DNA from: Blautia glucerasea
Lineage (GTDB): Bacteria; Bacillota; Clostridia; Lachnospirales; Lachnospiraceae
Direction of reading: 5' to 3'
Length of the DNA stretch: 64,000 nt
Assembly (NCBI RefSeq): GCF_013304385.1
Contig: NZ_JAAITU010000006.1
Span: 1 to 64,000, forward strand
Shown here: positions 44,916 through 53,427 of the stretch, piece by piece
Numbering within the stretch: position 1 is the first letter of the stretch
Layout of the letters: each line of letters begins with the position of its first letter
The notes under the pieces: model-generated
What the model saw: only the letters and a program-made list of their open reading frames with translations
The model's database searches: none
What the model was told of the DNA's origin: nothing
Translations under genes and position numbers: made by a program

Positions 44916-45446
44916 ATGAGTGGAACAAACAGTACGATTGAATGCTTAAAGTCAAGAAGAAGTGTGAAAAGCTATAAGCCGGATATGCTTCCTAAAGAAG
45001 TGATCCAGGAAATCGTGGAGGCTGGTACATGGGTGCCAACTGGTATGAACAGACAGTCTCCCATTATTCTTGCCATCACAGATAAGAAAGTAAGAGATCA
45101 GCTGTCCAGGATGAATGCACAGATCATGGGCGCAAAGGGAGATCCATTTTATGGAGCACCTGTAGTGCTGGTGGTCCTTGCAGACAAATCCGTAGGTACA
45201 TACGTATATGACGGAAGTCTTGTTATGGGAAATCTTATGAACGCAGCTCATGCACTGGGAATTGGCAGTTGCTGGATCCACAGGGCAAAAGAGGAATTTG
45301 AAAGCCAGGAAGGAAAGGAACTTCTGAAATCGCTTGGGATCCAGGGGGATTATGAAGGCATCGGCCATTGTATCCTGGGTTATCCAAAGGAAGAAGTACA
45401 GGGAACCCATCCAAGAAAAGAAAACTGGATATATTATGTAGACTGA
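44916..45446 (+). CDS. Nitroreductase family flavoprotein
   Basis: FMN-dependent oxidoreductase of 176 residues. N-terminal FMN phosphate-binding segment LKSRRSVKSYKPD (about 8-20), AGTWVPTGMNRQSP (about 36-50) and the C-terminal IGHCILGYPKE (about 148-160). Such enzymes use NAD(P)H to reduce nitro or quinone-like compounds, but natural substrates are usually unknown. The 20-bp gap to cdd suggests one transcript. A tandem heptamer repeat lies immediately before the ribosome-binding site. Confidence 0.9.
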   Translation: MSGTNSTIECLKSRRSVKSYKPDMLPKEVIQEIVEAGTWVPTGMNRQSPIILAITDKKVRDQLSRMNAQIMGAKGDPFYGAPVVLVVLADKSVGTYVYDGSLVMGNLMNAAHALGIGSCWIHRAKEEFESQEGKELLKSLGIQGDYEGIGHCILGYPKEEVQGTHPRKENWIYYVD

Positions 45447-45465
45447 TGGGATACAGGAGGAGCCT

Positions 45466-45885
45466 ATGGAGTTCCAGGAACTGATTTGTAAGGCGTTGGA
45501 AGCAAGGCAGAAGGCCTATGCACCTTATTCAGGTTTTATGGTGGGGGCAGCACTTTTGTGCAAAGACGGCAGGATATTTACTGGCTGCAACATTGAAAAT
45601 GCTTCCTATGGTGCTACCAATTGTGCAGAACGGACTGCTTTTTTCAAAGCTGTTTCTGAAGGATACCGGGAATTTACAGCCATTGCCATTGCAGGTGGGA
45701 GAAGGGAGTCACAAAGCCTGGAATACTGTGCACCCTGTGGGATCTGCCGGCAGGTAATGAGTGAATTTTGTGATCCTGATACATTTCTTGTGATTCTGCC
45801 AAGGTCAGAGGAGGATTACAAAAGCTATACGCTGGGACAGCTTTTGCCCCTTGGTTTTACATCTGCGGATATAGAGAAGAGGTAA
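45466..45885 (+). CDS. cdd: Cytidine deaminase
   Basis: Zinc-dependent deaminase that converts cytidine and deoxycytidine to uridines in pyrimidine salvage. 139 residues, the tetrameric short form. Zinc and catalytic residues: the CAERTAFF motif (Cys-Ala-Glu, about 53-60) and PCGICRQVMSEF (two Cys, about 86-97). Substrate contacts NIENASYG precede. GGAGGAG lies before the ATG. Confidence 0.96.
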   Translation: MEFQELICKALEARQKAYAPYSGFMVGAALLCKDGRIFTGCNIENASYGATNCAERTAFFKAVSEGYREFTAIAIAGGRRESQSLEYCAPCGICRQVMSEFCDPDTFLVILPRSEEDYKSYTLGQLLPLGFTSADIEKR

Positions 45886-45968
45886 CACTTCCACAGGCAG
45901 TATTCTGCAGGTATACTGAATTGTTGCGAAAATGGAAATGTTAAATAAGACAGCTTGGGAGTGATGGA

Positions 45969-46685
45969 TTGCAGAAAAACACAGAAAACTATATTAAGTT
46001 AGATAAGGTATCCAGGATTTACGGAACAAAAGAGGTACCAATAAAGGCTGTAGACGAGATCAGCTTTCAGATTGAAAAAGGAGAATTTGTAGTGATCGTT
46101 GGCCCTAGCGGTGCGGGGAAAACTACAGTGCTGAACATACTTGGGGGCATGGATCATGCAACAGATGGGGAAGTATGGGTGGATGGCAGGAATATTGCAG
46201 GATATAACAGCCGCCAGCTGACCGCCTACAGAAGGGATGATATTGGCTTTGTATTTCAGTTTTACAATCTGGTGCCGAACCTTACAGCGCTGGAGAATGT
46301 GGAGCTGGCAGCGCAGATTTGTAAGGATCCGCTGGATGCGGCTCAGGTATTGGAAGAAGTAGGACTTGGGGACAGGCTTGGCAATTTTCCGGCCCAGCTT
46401 TCAGGAGGAGAGCAGCAACGTGTTTCCATTGCAAGAGCCATGGCAAAGAATCCAAAGATGATGCTGTGTGATGAGCCCACCGGTGCTTTGGATTATCAGA
46501 CCGGTAAGGCGATCCTGAAACTGCTTCAGGACATGTGCAGGGAAAAAAATATGACGGTGATCGTGATCACGCATAACTCTGCACTTACTCCCATGGCAGA
46601 CCGGGTGATCAGGATTAAGAATGGAAAAGTATCCAAAATGACACAGAATGCACACCCCACGCCAGTGGAAGAAATTGAGTGGTAG
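45969..46685 (+). CDS. ABC transporter ATPase, MacB/LolD type
   Basis: Cytoplasmic ATPase of 238 residues. Walker [10 protein letters not shown] (about 40-48), Q-loop [18 protein letters not shown] (the LVPNLT sequence is characteristic of MacB/LolD/FtsE-like ATPases), signature [10 protein letters not shown] (about 140), Walker [13 protein letters not shown] and H-loop ITHN. Start is TTG 45969 with GGGAG upstream. The next gene, an FtsX-like permease, starts after 9 bp, so the two form a mechanotransmission-type or export complex rather than an importer. Confidence 0.92.
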   Translation: MQKNTENYIKLDKVSRIYGTKEVPIKAVDEISFQIEKGEFVVIVGPSGAGKTTVLNILGGMDHATDGEVWVDGRNIAGYNSRQLTAYRRDDIGFVFQFYNLVPNLTALENVELAAQICKDPLDAAQVLEEVGLGDRLGNFPAQLSGGEQQRVSIARAMAKNPKMMLCDEPTGALDYQTGKAILKLLQDMCREKNMTVIVITHNSALTPMADRVIRIKNGKVSKMTQNAHPTPVEEIEW

Positions 46686-46694
46686 GTGAAAAAG

Positions 46695-49600
46695 ATGAAA
46701 GCAATACATAAAGAGTTCTGGATGGAGATCCGCAGAAGCAAAGCCAGGTTTCTTTCCATCTTTTTCATTGTAGCCCTTGGGGTGGCTTTCTTTTCCGGGA
46801 TACAGGCTTCCTCACCGGACATGCGATATTCAGGAGATGCATATTATGATGGAAACAGCCTGATGGACCTGAAGGTAGTAAGCACACTTGGGCTTACCAG
46901 TGAGGATGAAGATGCATTAAGGGAGATCGATGGCATTGAGGATGCGGAAGGTGCTTATTTTACAGATGTTACCTGTGGCGAGAATGAAAAACAGACGGTA
47001 TTACATATTGAGTCATTGACCAAACGGGTGAACCAGCTGACAGTTACAGAGGGAAGATTGCCGCAGAAATCTGGAGAACTGTTTCTTGATGATACTTATG
47101 CCAATGCTCATGGGTATAAGCCAGGAGATCAGATCGTTCTTCGGGAGCAGGAAGACAGTTCGTTTCTTGGAAGGCACAGCTATACTGTGACAGCTATAGG
47201 GAAAAGTCCCCTTTATATTTCTTTTAACCGTGGTAATACAACTCTTGGTACAGGAGAGGTGAACGGATTTGCATTTATATTGCCTGAGGATTTTGACCAG
47301 GAAGTATATACGCAGATCTATCTTCTGGTACACGGTGCCAAAGATGTGGTCAGCTATACAGATGCTTATGATATCCTGATCCGTAAGATCAAAAGCAAGG
47401 TGGAAGGGATACAGGATGTAAGATGTGAAGCACGTTATCAGCAGGTAACTGCAGATGCACAAAAAGAAATCACTGACGGCGAGCAGGAACTGGCAGATGG
47501 CAGGCGAGAAGCAGAAGAAAAACTGGCAGATGCCAGGCAGCAGCTGATCGATGGCAGGAAAAAGCTAACAGATGGACAGAAAGAATATGAAGATGGTGTA
47601 AAAGCTATTGAAGATGCAAAGGGACAGTTAAAGGATGGACAGAAGCAGCTGGAAGAAGGAACAGAAAAGCTGGAAGATGCCAGACAACAGCTTTCCCAGG
47701 CAACCCAGCAGGTACAACAGGGCGAGCAGCAGCTTTCCCAGGCACAGCAGCAGCTGGATAATGGCAATAAAGAGATTGAAAAGAACCAGCAGAAACTGGA
47801 GGATGGACTGGAAAAACTACAGGCTTCCAGACAGGAATATGAAGCCGGTGTGTTAAAACTTACAGAAGCCAGACAGAAATTGGAACAAAGCCAAAGTGAT
47901 CTGGACGCAAGGGCAGGACAGGTAAGCCAGGGAAAAGAACAGATCCAACAGCAAAGACAGCAGCTGCAGGAACAACTTTTGCAGTGCCAGGAAGGGCTTT
48001 CTCAAGTAGAAACAGGAGAGCAGCAGCTTGCCCAGGGAAAGGCTGCACTGGATCTGGCAAAGGGGCAGCTGACAGCACTGATCACGGAAAGAGATTCCCT
48101 TCAAGCAAGCTATGATGCAGGCACTGCTTCAGGAGAGGTATCCCAGGAGGAACTGGCTGGGCTGCAGGCACAGATCGCAGGTTTTACTGCACAGATCCAG
48201 GGCCTTACTGCACAGATCCAACAGTCAGAAACAGAATTGACAGGACAAGGACAGCAGCTGGCTGCAACCAGGACACAGCTGGAAAGCTCTGTGGGACAGA
48301 TAAACGGAGGTCTTGCGCAGCTGGACGAAAAAGAAGGCCAGTTAAATGATGCCCAGGAACAGATCCAAAAAGGACAGGAGCAGATCGATCAGGGCAGAGA
48401 AGAACTAAAGCAGCAGGAAAAAAAGCTGGCAGATGCAAAAAAACAACTGGATAAAGCCCAGAAAGAACTGGATAAAGGAAAAGAACAGATTCAAAAAGGA
48501 CAGGAGCAGGCGCAAAAGGGGCAGCAGGAGATAGATGCAAATGCAGGAAAGCTTGCCCAGGCCAGGAGCCAGATTTCCCAAAATACAGAAAAGCTGCAAA
48601 GTGGAGAACAGGAATTAGAAGAAAATCGTCAGAAGCTGATAGATGGACAAAAAGAACTCCAGGAAAATGAGCAGAAGCTGAAAGATTCCAAACAGGAGCT
48701 GGAGGATGGAGAAAAAGACCTGGCAGACGGTGAAAAGGAGTATCAGGAGTCTGAGGAAAAAGTAAGAAAGGAACTGGCCGACAACCAGCAGAAGCTGGAA
48801 GATGCCAAAAAAGAGTTGGCAGATCTGAAGGTTCCTACATGGACGGTTACAGACAGAAATGATTTGCCAGAGTATTCAGATTACGGAGATAATGCAGATC
48901 GTATCCGGAATATCGGCAAGGTGTTCCCTGTGATCTTTTTCCTGGTAGCAGCTTTGATCAGCCTTACTACTATGACCAGGATGGTAGAGGAGCAAAGGAC
49001 CCAGATCGGGACCATGAAGGCTTTAGGATACGGAAAAGCAGCCGTTGCAGCCAAATACATCTGTTATGCACTTTTGGCCACGATCGGAGGAAGTATCCTG
49101 GGATTTCTGGTAGGAGAAAAAATCATTCCATATGTTGTGATCACCTCTTATGGGATTATGTATCACAATGTTTCTGATACTCTGTGTATTAATTATGAAA
49201 TGAAATATACCTTGATCGCATCAGGGGCTTCTATTATATGTACAGTAGGAGCCACAATGTTTGCCTGTGTGCGGGAACTGCGGGAAACACCGGCCTCATT
49301 GATGCGTCCTCCTGCACCAAAGGAAGGCAAACGCATTCTGGCAGAGCGGATCACATTTTTGTGGAAGCATTTAAACTTTACCTGGAAATCCACACTCCGG
49401 AATCTATTCCGATATAAGAAACGCCTTTTTATGACGGTTTTTGGAATTGCAGGAAGTATGGGGCTGATGCTGGTAGGATTTGGATTACGGGATTCCATTA
49501 TGAATATTGCAGTGATCCAGTACCGGGATCTGCAGCACTATGAGGGTAATGTGATTGAGGATGAGGATGCAGACGAGGAACAGAGAAAAGAAGTGGTACA

Positions 49601-50513
49601 GTTCCTTAAGGATAATCAAAAGGTGGATCATTGTACGTCTGTTCAGTTTACCAAAATGAATGCACCAAGAGGCTCTTCTAATCTGAGTGTTTACGTTGTT
49701 GTACCTGAGGATATGGAGAGCTTTAAGAAGGATGTGACCTTGCAGAACCGGATCACAAAGGAGAAGTATCTGCTTTCTGATAAAGGTGCAGCGATCTGTG
49801 AGAAAACAGCGGATCTGCTAGGCCTGAAGGCAGGAGATGCCATCACTTTGAAAATGTCCGGGCAGGAGTATCAGGTTCCGGTGGAAATCATCACAGAGAA
49901 TTATATGGCTCATTATGTATATATTTCCCCCTCTTTATATGAGTCAGTATTTCAACAGAAACCGGATTACAAAAATTTGTTTTTTACTATGAAAGAAGAA
50001 TATAAGGATGATCTGGAAGCTATAGGCCAGCAGCTGCTTACACTGCCTGGTGTTTTAAGTATCAGTTATACAAGCAGTCTGGCAGGACAGCTGGAAAGAA
50101 TGCTTACGTCCCTGGATGCAGTGATCCTTGTGTTGATCATTTCAGCCGGTATGCTTGCCTTTGTTGTTCTTTACAATCTGAATAATATTAATATTACGGA
50201 GCGGCAAAGGGAACTTGCTACCTTAAAGGTGTTGGGCTTTTATGATCAGGAGGTGTCTCAATATGTATTCAGAGAGAATATCCTGCTGACAGTGGCAGGA
50301 GTGCTGGCGGGAGTGCTTTTCGGGATTTTCCTGCACAGGTATGTGATTACTACTGTGGAAGTAGACGCAGTTATGTTTGGCAGGAATATCAATCCGATAA
50401 GCTTCCTTTACAGCGGGCTTATCACCTGTGGATTTTCCCTGTTTGTAAACTTTACCATGCATTTCAAGCTGAAGAAGATCAATATGGTGGAATCTTTGAA
50501 AAGTGTGGAATAA
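46695..50513 (+). CDS. FtsX-like ABC permease with giant extracellular coiled coil
   Basis: 1272-residue permease partner of the preceding ATPase (GTG 46686 is an alternative start). Order: first transmembrane helix (about 20-38); extracellular MacB-PCD-like domain (45-250); a coiled coil of about 460 residues (about 250-715) made of heptad-like Q/E/K/L repeats (EQIQKGQEQ, LADGEKE, GEQQL), with internal DNA duplications; three helices (about 745-880); a second extracellular domain (about 930-1120); and three final FtsX-type helices (about 1130-1265). The protein thus has the eight-helix duplicated permease plan. The coiled coil would project far from the membrane, possibly through the cell wall. 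Substrate or signal is unknown. Confidence 0.88.
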   Translation: MKAIHKEFWMEIRRSKARFLSIFFIVALGVAFFSGIQASSPDMRYSGDAYYDGNSLMDLKVVSTLGLTSEDEDALREIDGIEDAEGAYFTDVTCGENEKQTVLHIESLTKRVNQLTVTEGRLPQKSGELFLDDTYANAHGYKPGDQIVLREQEDSSFLGRHSYTVTAIGKSPLYISFNRGNTTLGTGEVNGFAFILPEDFDQEVYTQIYLLVHGAKDVVSYTDAYDILIRKIKSKVEGIQDVRCEARYQQVTADAQKEITDGEQELADGRREAEEKLADARQQLIDGRKKLTDGQKEYEDGVKAIEDAKGQLKDGQKQLEEGTEKLEDARQQLSQATQQVQQGEQQLSQAQQQLDNGNKEIEKNQQKLEDGLEKLQASRQEYEAGVLKLTEARQKLEQSQSDLDARAGQVSQGKEQIQQQRQQLQEQLLQCQEGLSQVETGEQQLAQGKAALDLAKGQLTALITERDSLQASYDAGTASGEVSQEELAGLQAQIAGFTAQIQGLTAQIQQSETELTGQGQQLAATRTQLESSVGQINGGLAQLDEKEGQLNDAQEQIQKGQEQIDQGREELKQQEKKLADAKKQLDKAQKELDKGKEQIQKGQEQAQKGQQEIDANAGKLAQARSQISQNTEKLQSGEQELEENRQKLIDGQKELQENEQKLKDSKQELEDGEKDLADGEKEYQESEEKVRKELADNQQKLEDAKKELADLKVPTWTVTDRNDLPEYSDYGDNADRIRNIGKVFPVIFFLVAALISLTTMTRMVEEQRTQIGTMKALGYGKAAVAAKYICYALLATIGGSILGFLVGEKIIPYVVITSYGIMYHNVSDTLCINYEMKYTLIASGASIICTVGATMFACVRELRETPASLMRPPAPKEGKRILAERITFLWKHLNFTWKSTLRNLFRYKKRLFMTVFGIAGSMGLMLVGFGLRDSIMNIAVIQYRDLQHYEGNVIEDEDADEEQRKEVVQFLKDNQKVDHCTSVQFTKMNAPRGSSNLSVYVVVPEDMESFKKDVTLQNRITKEKYLLSDKGAAICEKTADLLGLKAGDAITLKMSGQEYQVPVEIITENYMAHYVYISPSLYESVFQQKPDYKNLFFTMKEEYKDDLEAIGQQLLTLPGVLSISYTSSLAGQLERMLTSLDAVILVLIISAGMLAFVVLYNLNNINITERQRELATLKVLGFYDQEVSQYVFRENILLTVAGVLAGVLFGIFLHRYVITTVEVDAVMFGRNINPISFLYSGLITCGFSLFVNFTMHFKLKKINMVESLKSVE

Positions 50514-50615
50514 AAAGGAATATAAAGGTGGGTTGCTGCTTAAAAGGACGCAGATCACTGTTTACCCTGCTTGCAGCTGCCTGTGAATCGTAACAGGTAA
50601 TATCCCATAAAAATC

Positions 50616-50644
50616 TTGACAAGAAATGGATTTACAATTATAGT
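50616..50644 (+). promoter_or_regulatory. Sigma-A promoter upstream of valS
   Basis: TTGACA (50616-50621) and TATAGT (50639-50644), exact 17-bp spacer. The implied start is near 50651. Confidence 0.7.
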
Positions 50645-50659
50645 AGTTTTCATAGTAAA

Positions 50660-50741
50660 GGCAAAGAAAAGGGCCGTATCAACTGATAAAAGGTGGTACT
50701 GCATGACATCGCCCTTCACACATCTGTGTGGGGGGCGTAAA
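50660..50741 (+). promoter_or_regulatory. T-box-like antiterminator and terminator before valS
   Basis: AAAAGGTGGTACTGC (50688-50702) matches the T-box core, with the UGGU that would pair with the ACCA end of tRNA-Val. AAGGGC (about 50669-50674) can pair with GCCCTT (50711-50716) as an antiterminator. The competing terminator is a perfect 12-bp hairpin, CGCCCTTCACAC (50710-50721) with GTGTGGGGGGCG (50726-50737), followed by a weak AAATTTT tract. Only about 36 nt separate the promoter's start from the T-box, too short for an ordinary Stem I. Confidence 0.65.
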
Positions 50742-50758
50742 TTTTGGAGGAAAATGAA

Positions 50759-53413
50759 ATGAGCAAAGAGCTTGCAAAAACATATGATCCAAAAGGTATT
50801 GAGGATCGTCTGTATAAGAAATGGATGGATAACGGATATTTCCACGCAAAAGTAAATCCGGACAAGAAGCCGTTTACTATTGTGATGCCGCCGCCAAATG
50901 TAACCGGACAGCTGCACATGGGACATGCCCTGGATGAAACCATGCAGGATATCCTGATCCGTTTCAAGAGGATGGAAGGTTACGAAGCATTATGGCAGCC
51001 AGGTACTGATCATGCGGCTATTGCTACAGAGGTTAAGGTAACAGAAAAGCTGAAAAAAGAAGGCATTGACAAAAATGCTATCGGCCGTGAAGAATTCCTG
51101 AAATATGCATGGGAATGGAAAGAAGAGTACGGTGGAAAGATCATTAATCAGTTAAAGAAGCTTGGCGCTTCAGCTGATTGGGAGCGTGAGCGCTTTACCA
51201 TGGATGAAGGCTGCTCCAGAGCAGTACAGGAAGTCTTTATCAAACTGTATGAGAAAGGGTATATTTACAAAGGCTCCAGGATCATCAACTGGTGTCCTGT
51301 CTGCCAGACTTCTATTTCAGACGCAGAGGTAGAGCATGAGGATCAGGATGGATTTTTCTGGCATATCAATTATCCTATCGTTGGAGAAGAAGGAAGATTT
51401 GTAGAGATCGCAACTACCCGTCCGGAAACACTTCTGGGAGATACAGCAGTGGCAGTGAATCCGGAAGACGAAAGATATAAGGACCTGGTTGGGAAAATGC
51501 TGGAGCTTCCCCTTACAGGCAGACAGATCCCGGTGATCGCAGATGAATACGTAGATAAAGAATTTGGTACAGGATGTGTGAAGATCACACCGGCTCATGA
51601 CCCTAACGATTTTGAGGTGGGGCGCCGCCACAATCTTCAGGAGATCAATATCCTGAATGATGACGCTACCATCAATGAGCTTGGAGGCAAATATGCCGGC
51701 ATGGATCGTTATGAGGCGAGAAAGGCTATGGTTGAAGATCTGGATAAGCTGGGTCTTCTGGTGAAGGTGGTTCCTCATAATCACAGTGTTGGTACCCATG
51801 ACCGGTGCGGCACTACTGTAGAGCCTATGATCAAACCCCAGTGGTTTGTTAAGATGGATGAGATGGCAAAGGCTGCGATCAAAGCCCTGGATGACGGAGA
51901 TCTGGAATTTGTACCTGCACGTTTTGACAAAACTTACCTCCATTGGCTGGAGAATATCCGAGACTGGTGTATTTCCAGACAGCTCTGGTGGGGACACAGG
52001 ATTCCTGCTTATTACTGTGATGACTGTAAGGAAACGGTTGTAGCAAGGGAAATGCCAAAAATCTGCCCTAAATGTGGCGGTACTCATTTCCATCAGGATG
52101 AGGATACACTGGATACATGGTTCAGTTCTGCACTGTGGCCTTTCTCTACACTTGGATGGCCGGAAAAAACACCGGAACTGGAATATTTCTATCCTACAGA
52201 TGTACTTGTAACAGGTTATGATATTATTTTCTTCTGGGTGATCCGTATGGTATTTTCTGCTCTTGAGCAGACAGGAAAGGCACCTTTCCATCATGTGCTG
52301 ATCCATGGGCTGGTAAGGGATTCCCAGGGACGTAAGATGAGTAAATCTCTTGGCAATGGTATCGATCCTCTGGAAGTGATCGACAAATACGGTGCAGACG
52401 CCCTGCGTCTTACTCTGATCACAGGAAATGCACCTGGAAATGATATGCGTTTCTACTGGGAACGTGTAGAATCCAGCCGTAATTTTGCCAATAAGATTTG
52501 GAATGCTTCCCGTTTCATTATGATGAACCTGGAAGGCAAGACTGTTACTGAGCCAGAAGATTTGAATGGTCTTTGTGCAGAAGACAAGTGGATCCTCTCC
52601 AAGCTGAATACAGTGATCAAAGATGTAACAGAGAATATGGATAAGTATGAACTGGGAATTGCAGTACAGAAAGTTTATGATTTCCTGTGGGATGAACTTT
52701 GTGACTGGTATATTGAAATTGCAAAGGTACGCCTCTGGAAAGCCCAGGAAGATCCCAAGGCAGCAGGTGAAGCATTGTGGACCCTGCGTACCGCATTGAC
52801 CCAGGGCTTGAAGCTGCTTCATCCGTTTATGCCATTTATTACTGAAGAGATTTACTGTACACTTCTTCCAGAAGAAGAATCCATCATGATCTCAGACTGG
52901 CCGGTATATAAAGACGAATGGAATTTCCCGGAAGCAGAGCTCGCTGTGGAAAGCTTCAAAGAAGTAGTGAAAGGTATCCGTAATACCAGAAACAGCATGA
53001 ATGTTCCTCAGAACCGTAAGACGCATTTGTACATCGTGGGTAAGGATGAGAAGATCTGCCAGATGTATGAAAAGAGCAACAGATCCTTTATTAATCTTGC
53101 CTATGCAAGTCAGATCCATGTACAGGACAATAAAGATGGTATTGGTGAGGATGCAGTTTCGGTAGTCGTATCCAATGCAGTTGTATATCTGCCACTGGAA
53201 GATCTGATCGACAGGGAAAAAGAAATTGAACGCCTTACAAAAGAGCAGGATCGTCTTACCAAAGAGATCGCCCGCTGTGATGGAATGCTCAGCAATCCTA
53301 ATTTTGTAAATAAAGCACCAGCTGACAAGGTTGATGCTGAAAAAGCAAAACTGGCAAAATATAAAGAAATGAAAGAAAAAGTAATCACACAGCTTGAACA
53401 GTTAAAGAAATAA
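50759..53413 (+). CDS. valS: Valyl-tRNA synthetase
   Basis: Class I aminoacyl-tRNA synthetase charging tRNA-Val; 884 residues. HIGH-type motif PNVTGQLHMGHALDE (about 46-60), editing domain, a zinc ribbon (CDDCKETVVAREMPKICPKC, about 418-437), KMSKS motif GRKMSKSLGNGIDP (about 525) and the C-terminal coiled-coil arm from about 815 (REKEIERLTKEQDRLTKEIA) that contacts the tRNA. Start ATG 50759 with GGAGG upstream; a TTG at 50744 in the same frame overlaps that site. Expression is probably controlled by the T-box-like leader. Confidence 0.97.
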   Translation: MSKELAKTYDPKGIEDRLYKKWMDNGYFHAKVNPDKKPFTIVMPPPNVTGQLHMGHALDETMQDILIRFKRMEGYEALWQPGTDHAAIATEVKVTEKLKKEGIDKNAIGREEFLKYAWEWKEEYGGKIINQLKKLGASADWERERFTMDEGCSRAVQEVFIKLYEKGYIYKGSRIINWCPVCQTSISDAEVEHEDQDGFFWHINYPIVGEEGRFVEIATTRPETLLGDTAVAVNPEDERYKDLVGKMLELPLTGRQIPVIADEYVDKEFGTGCVKITPAHDPNDFEVGRRHNLQEINILNDDATINELGGKYAGMDRYEARKAMVEDLDKLGLLVKVVPHNHSVGTHDRCGTTVEPMIKPQWFVKMDEMAKAAIKALDDGDLEFVPARFDKTYLHWLENIRDWCISRQLWWGHRIPAYYCDDCKETVVAREMPKICPKCGGTHFHQDEDTLDTWFSSALWPFSTLGWPEKTPELEYFYPTDVLVTGYDIIFFWVIRMVFSALEQTGKAPFHHVLIHGLVRDSQGRKMSKSLGNGIDPLEVIDKYGADALRLTLITGNAPGNDMRFYWERVESSRNFANKIWNASRFIMMNLEGKTVTEPEDLNGLCAEDKWILSKLNTVIKDVTENMDKYELGIAVQKVYDFLWDELCDWYIEIAKVRLWKAQEDPKAAGEALWTLRTALTQGLKLLHPFMPFITEEIYCTLLPEEESIMISDWPVYKDEWNFPEAELAVESFKEVVKGIRNTRNSMNVPQNRKTHLYIVGKDEKICQMYEKSNRSFINLAYASQIHVQDNKDGIGEDAVSVVVSNAVVYLPLEDLIDREKEIERLTKEQDRLTKEIARCDGMLSNPNFVNKAPADKVDAEKAKLAKYKEMKEKVITQLEQLKK

Positions 53414-53427
53414 AAAGGAGCGTTTTC

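Noticed and set aside
51317-52822. A 501-codon open frame on the minus strand opposite valS.
   Set aside because: It is a shadow of the valS reading frame, with low-complexity, Cys/His/Ile-rich translation, no ribosome-binding site and no family resemblance.
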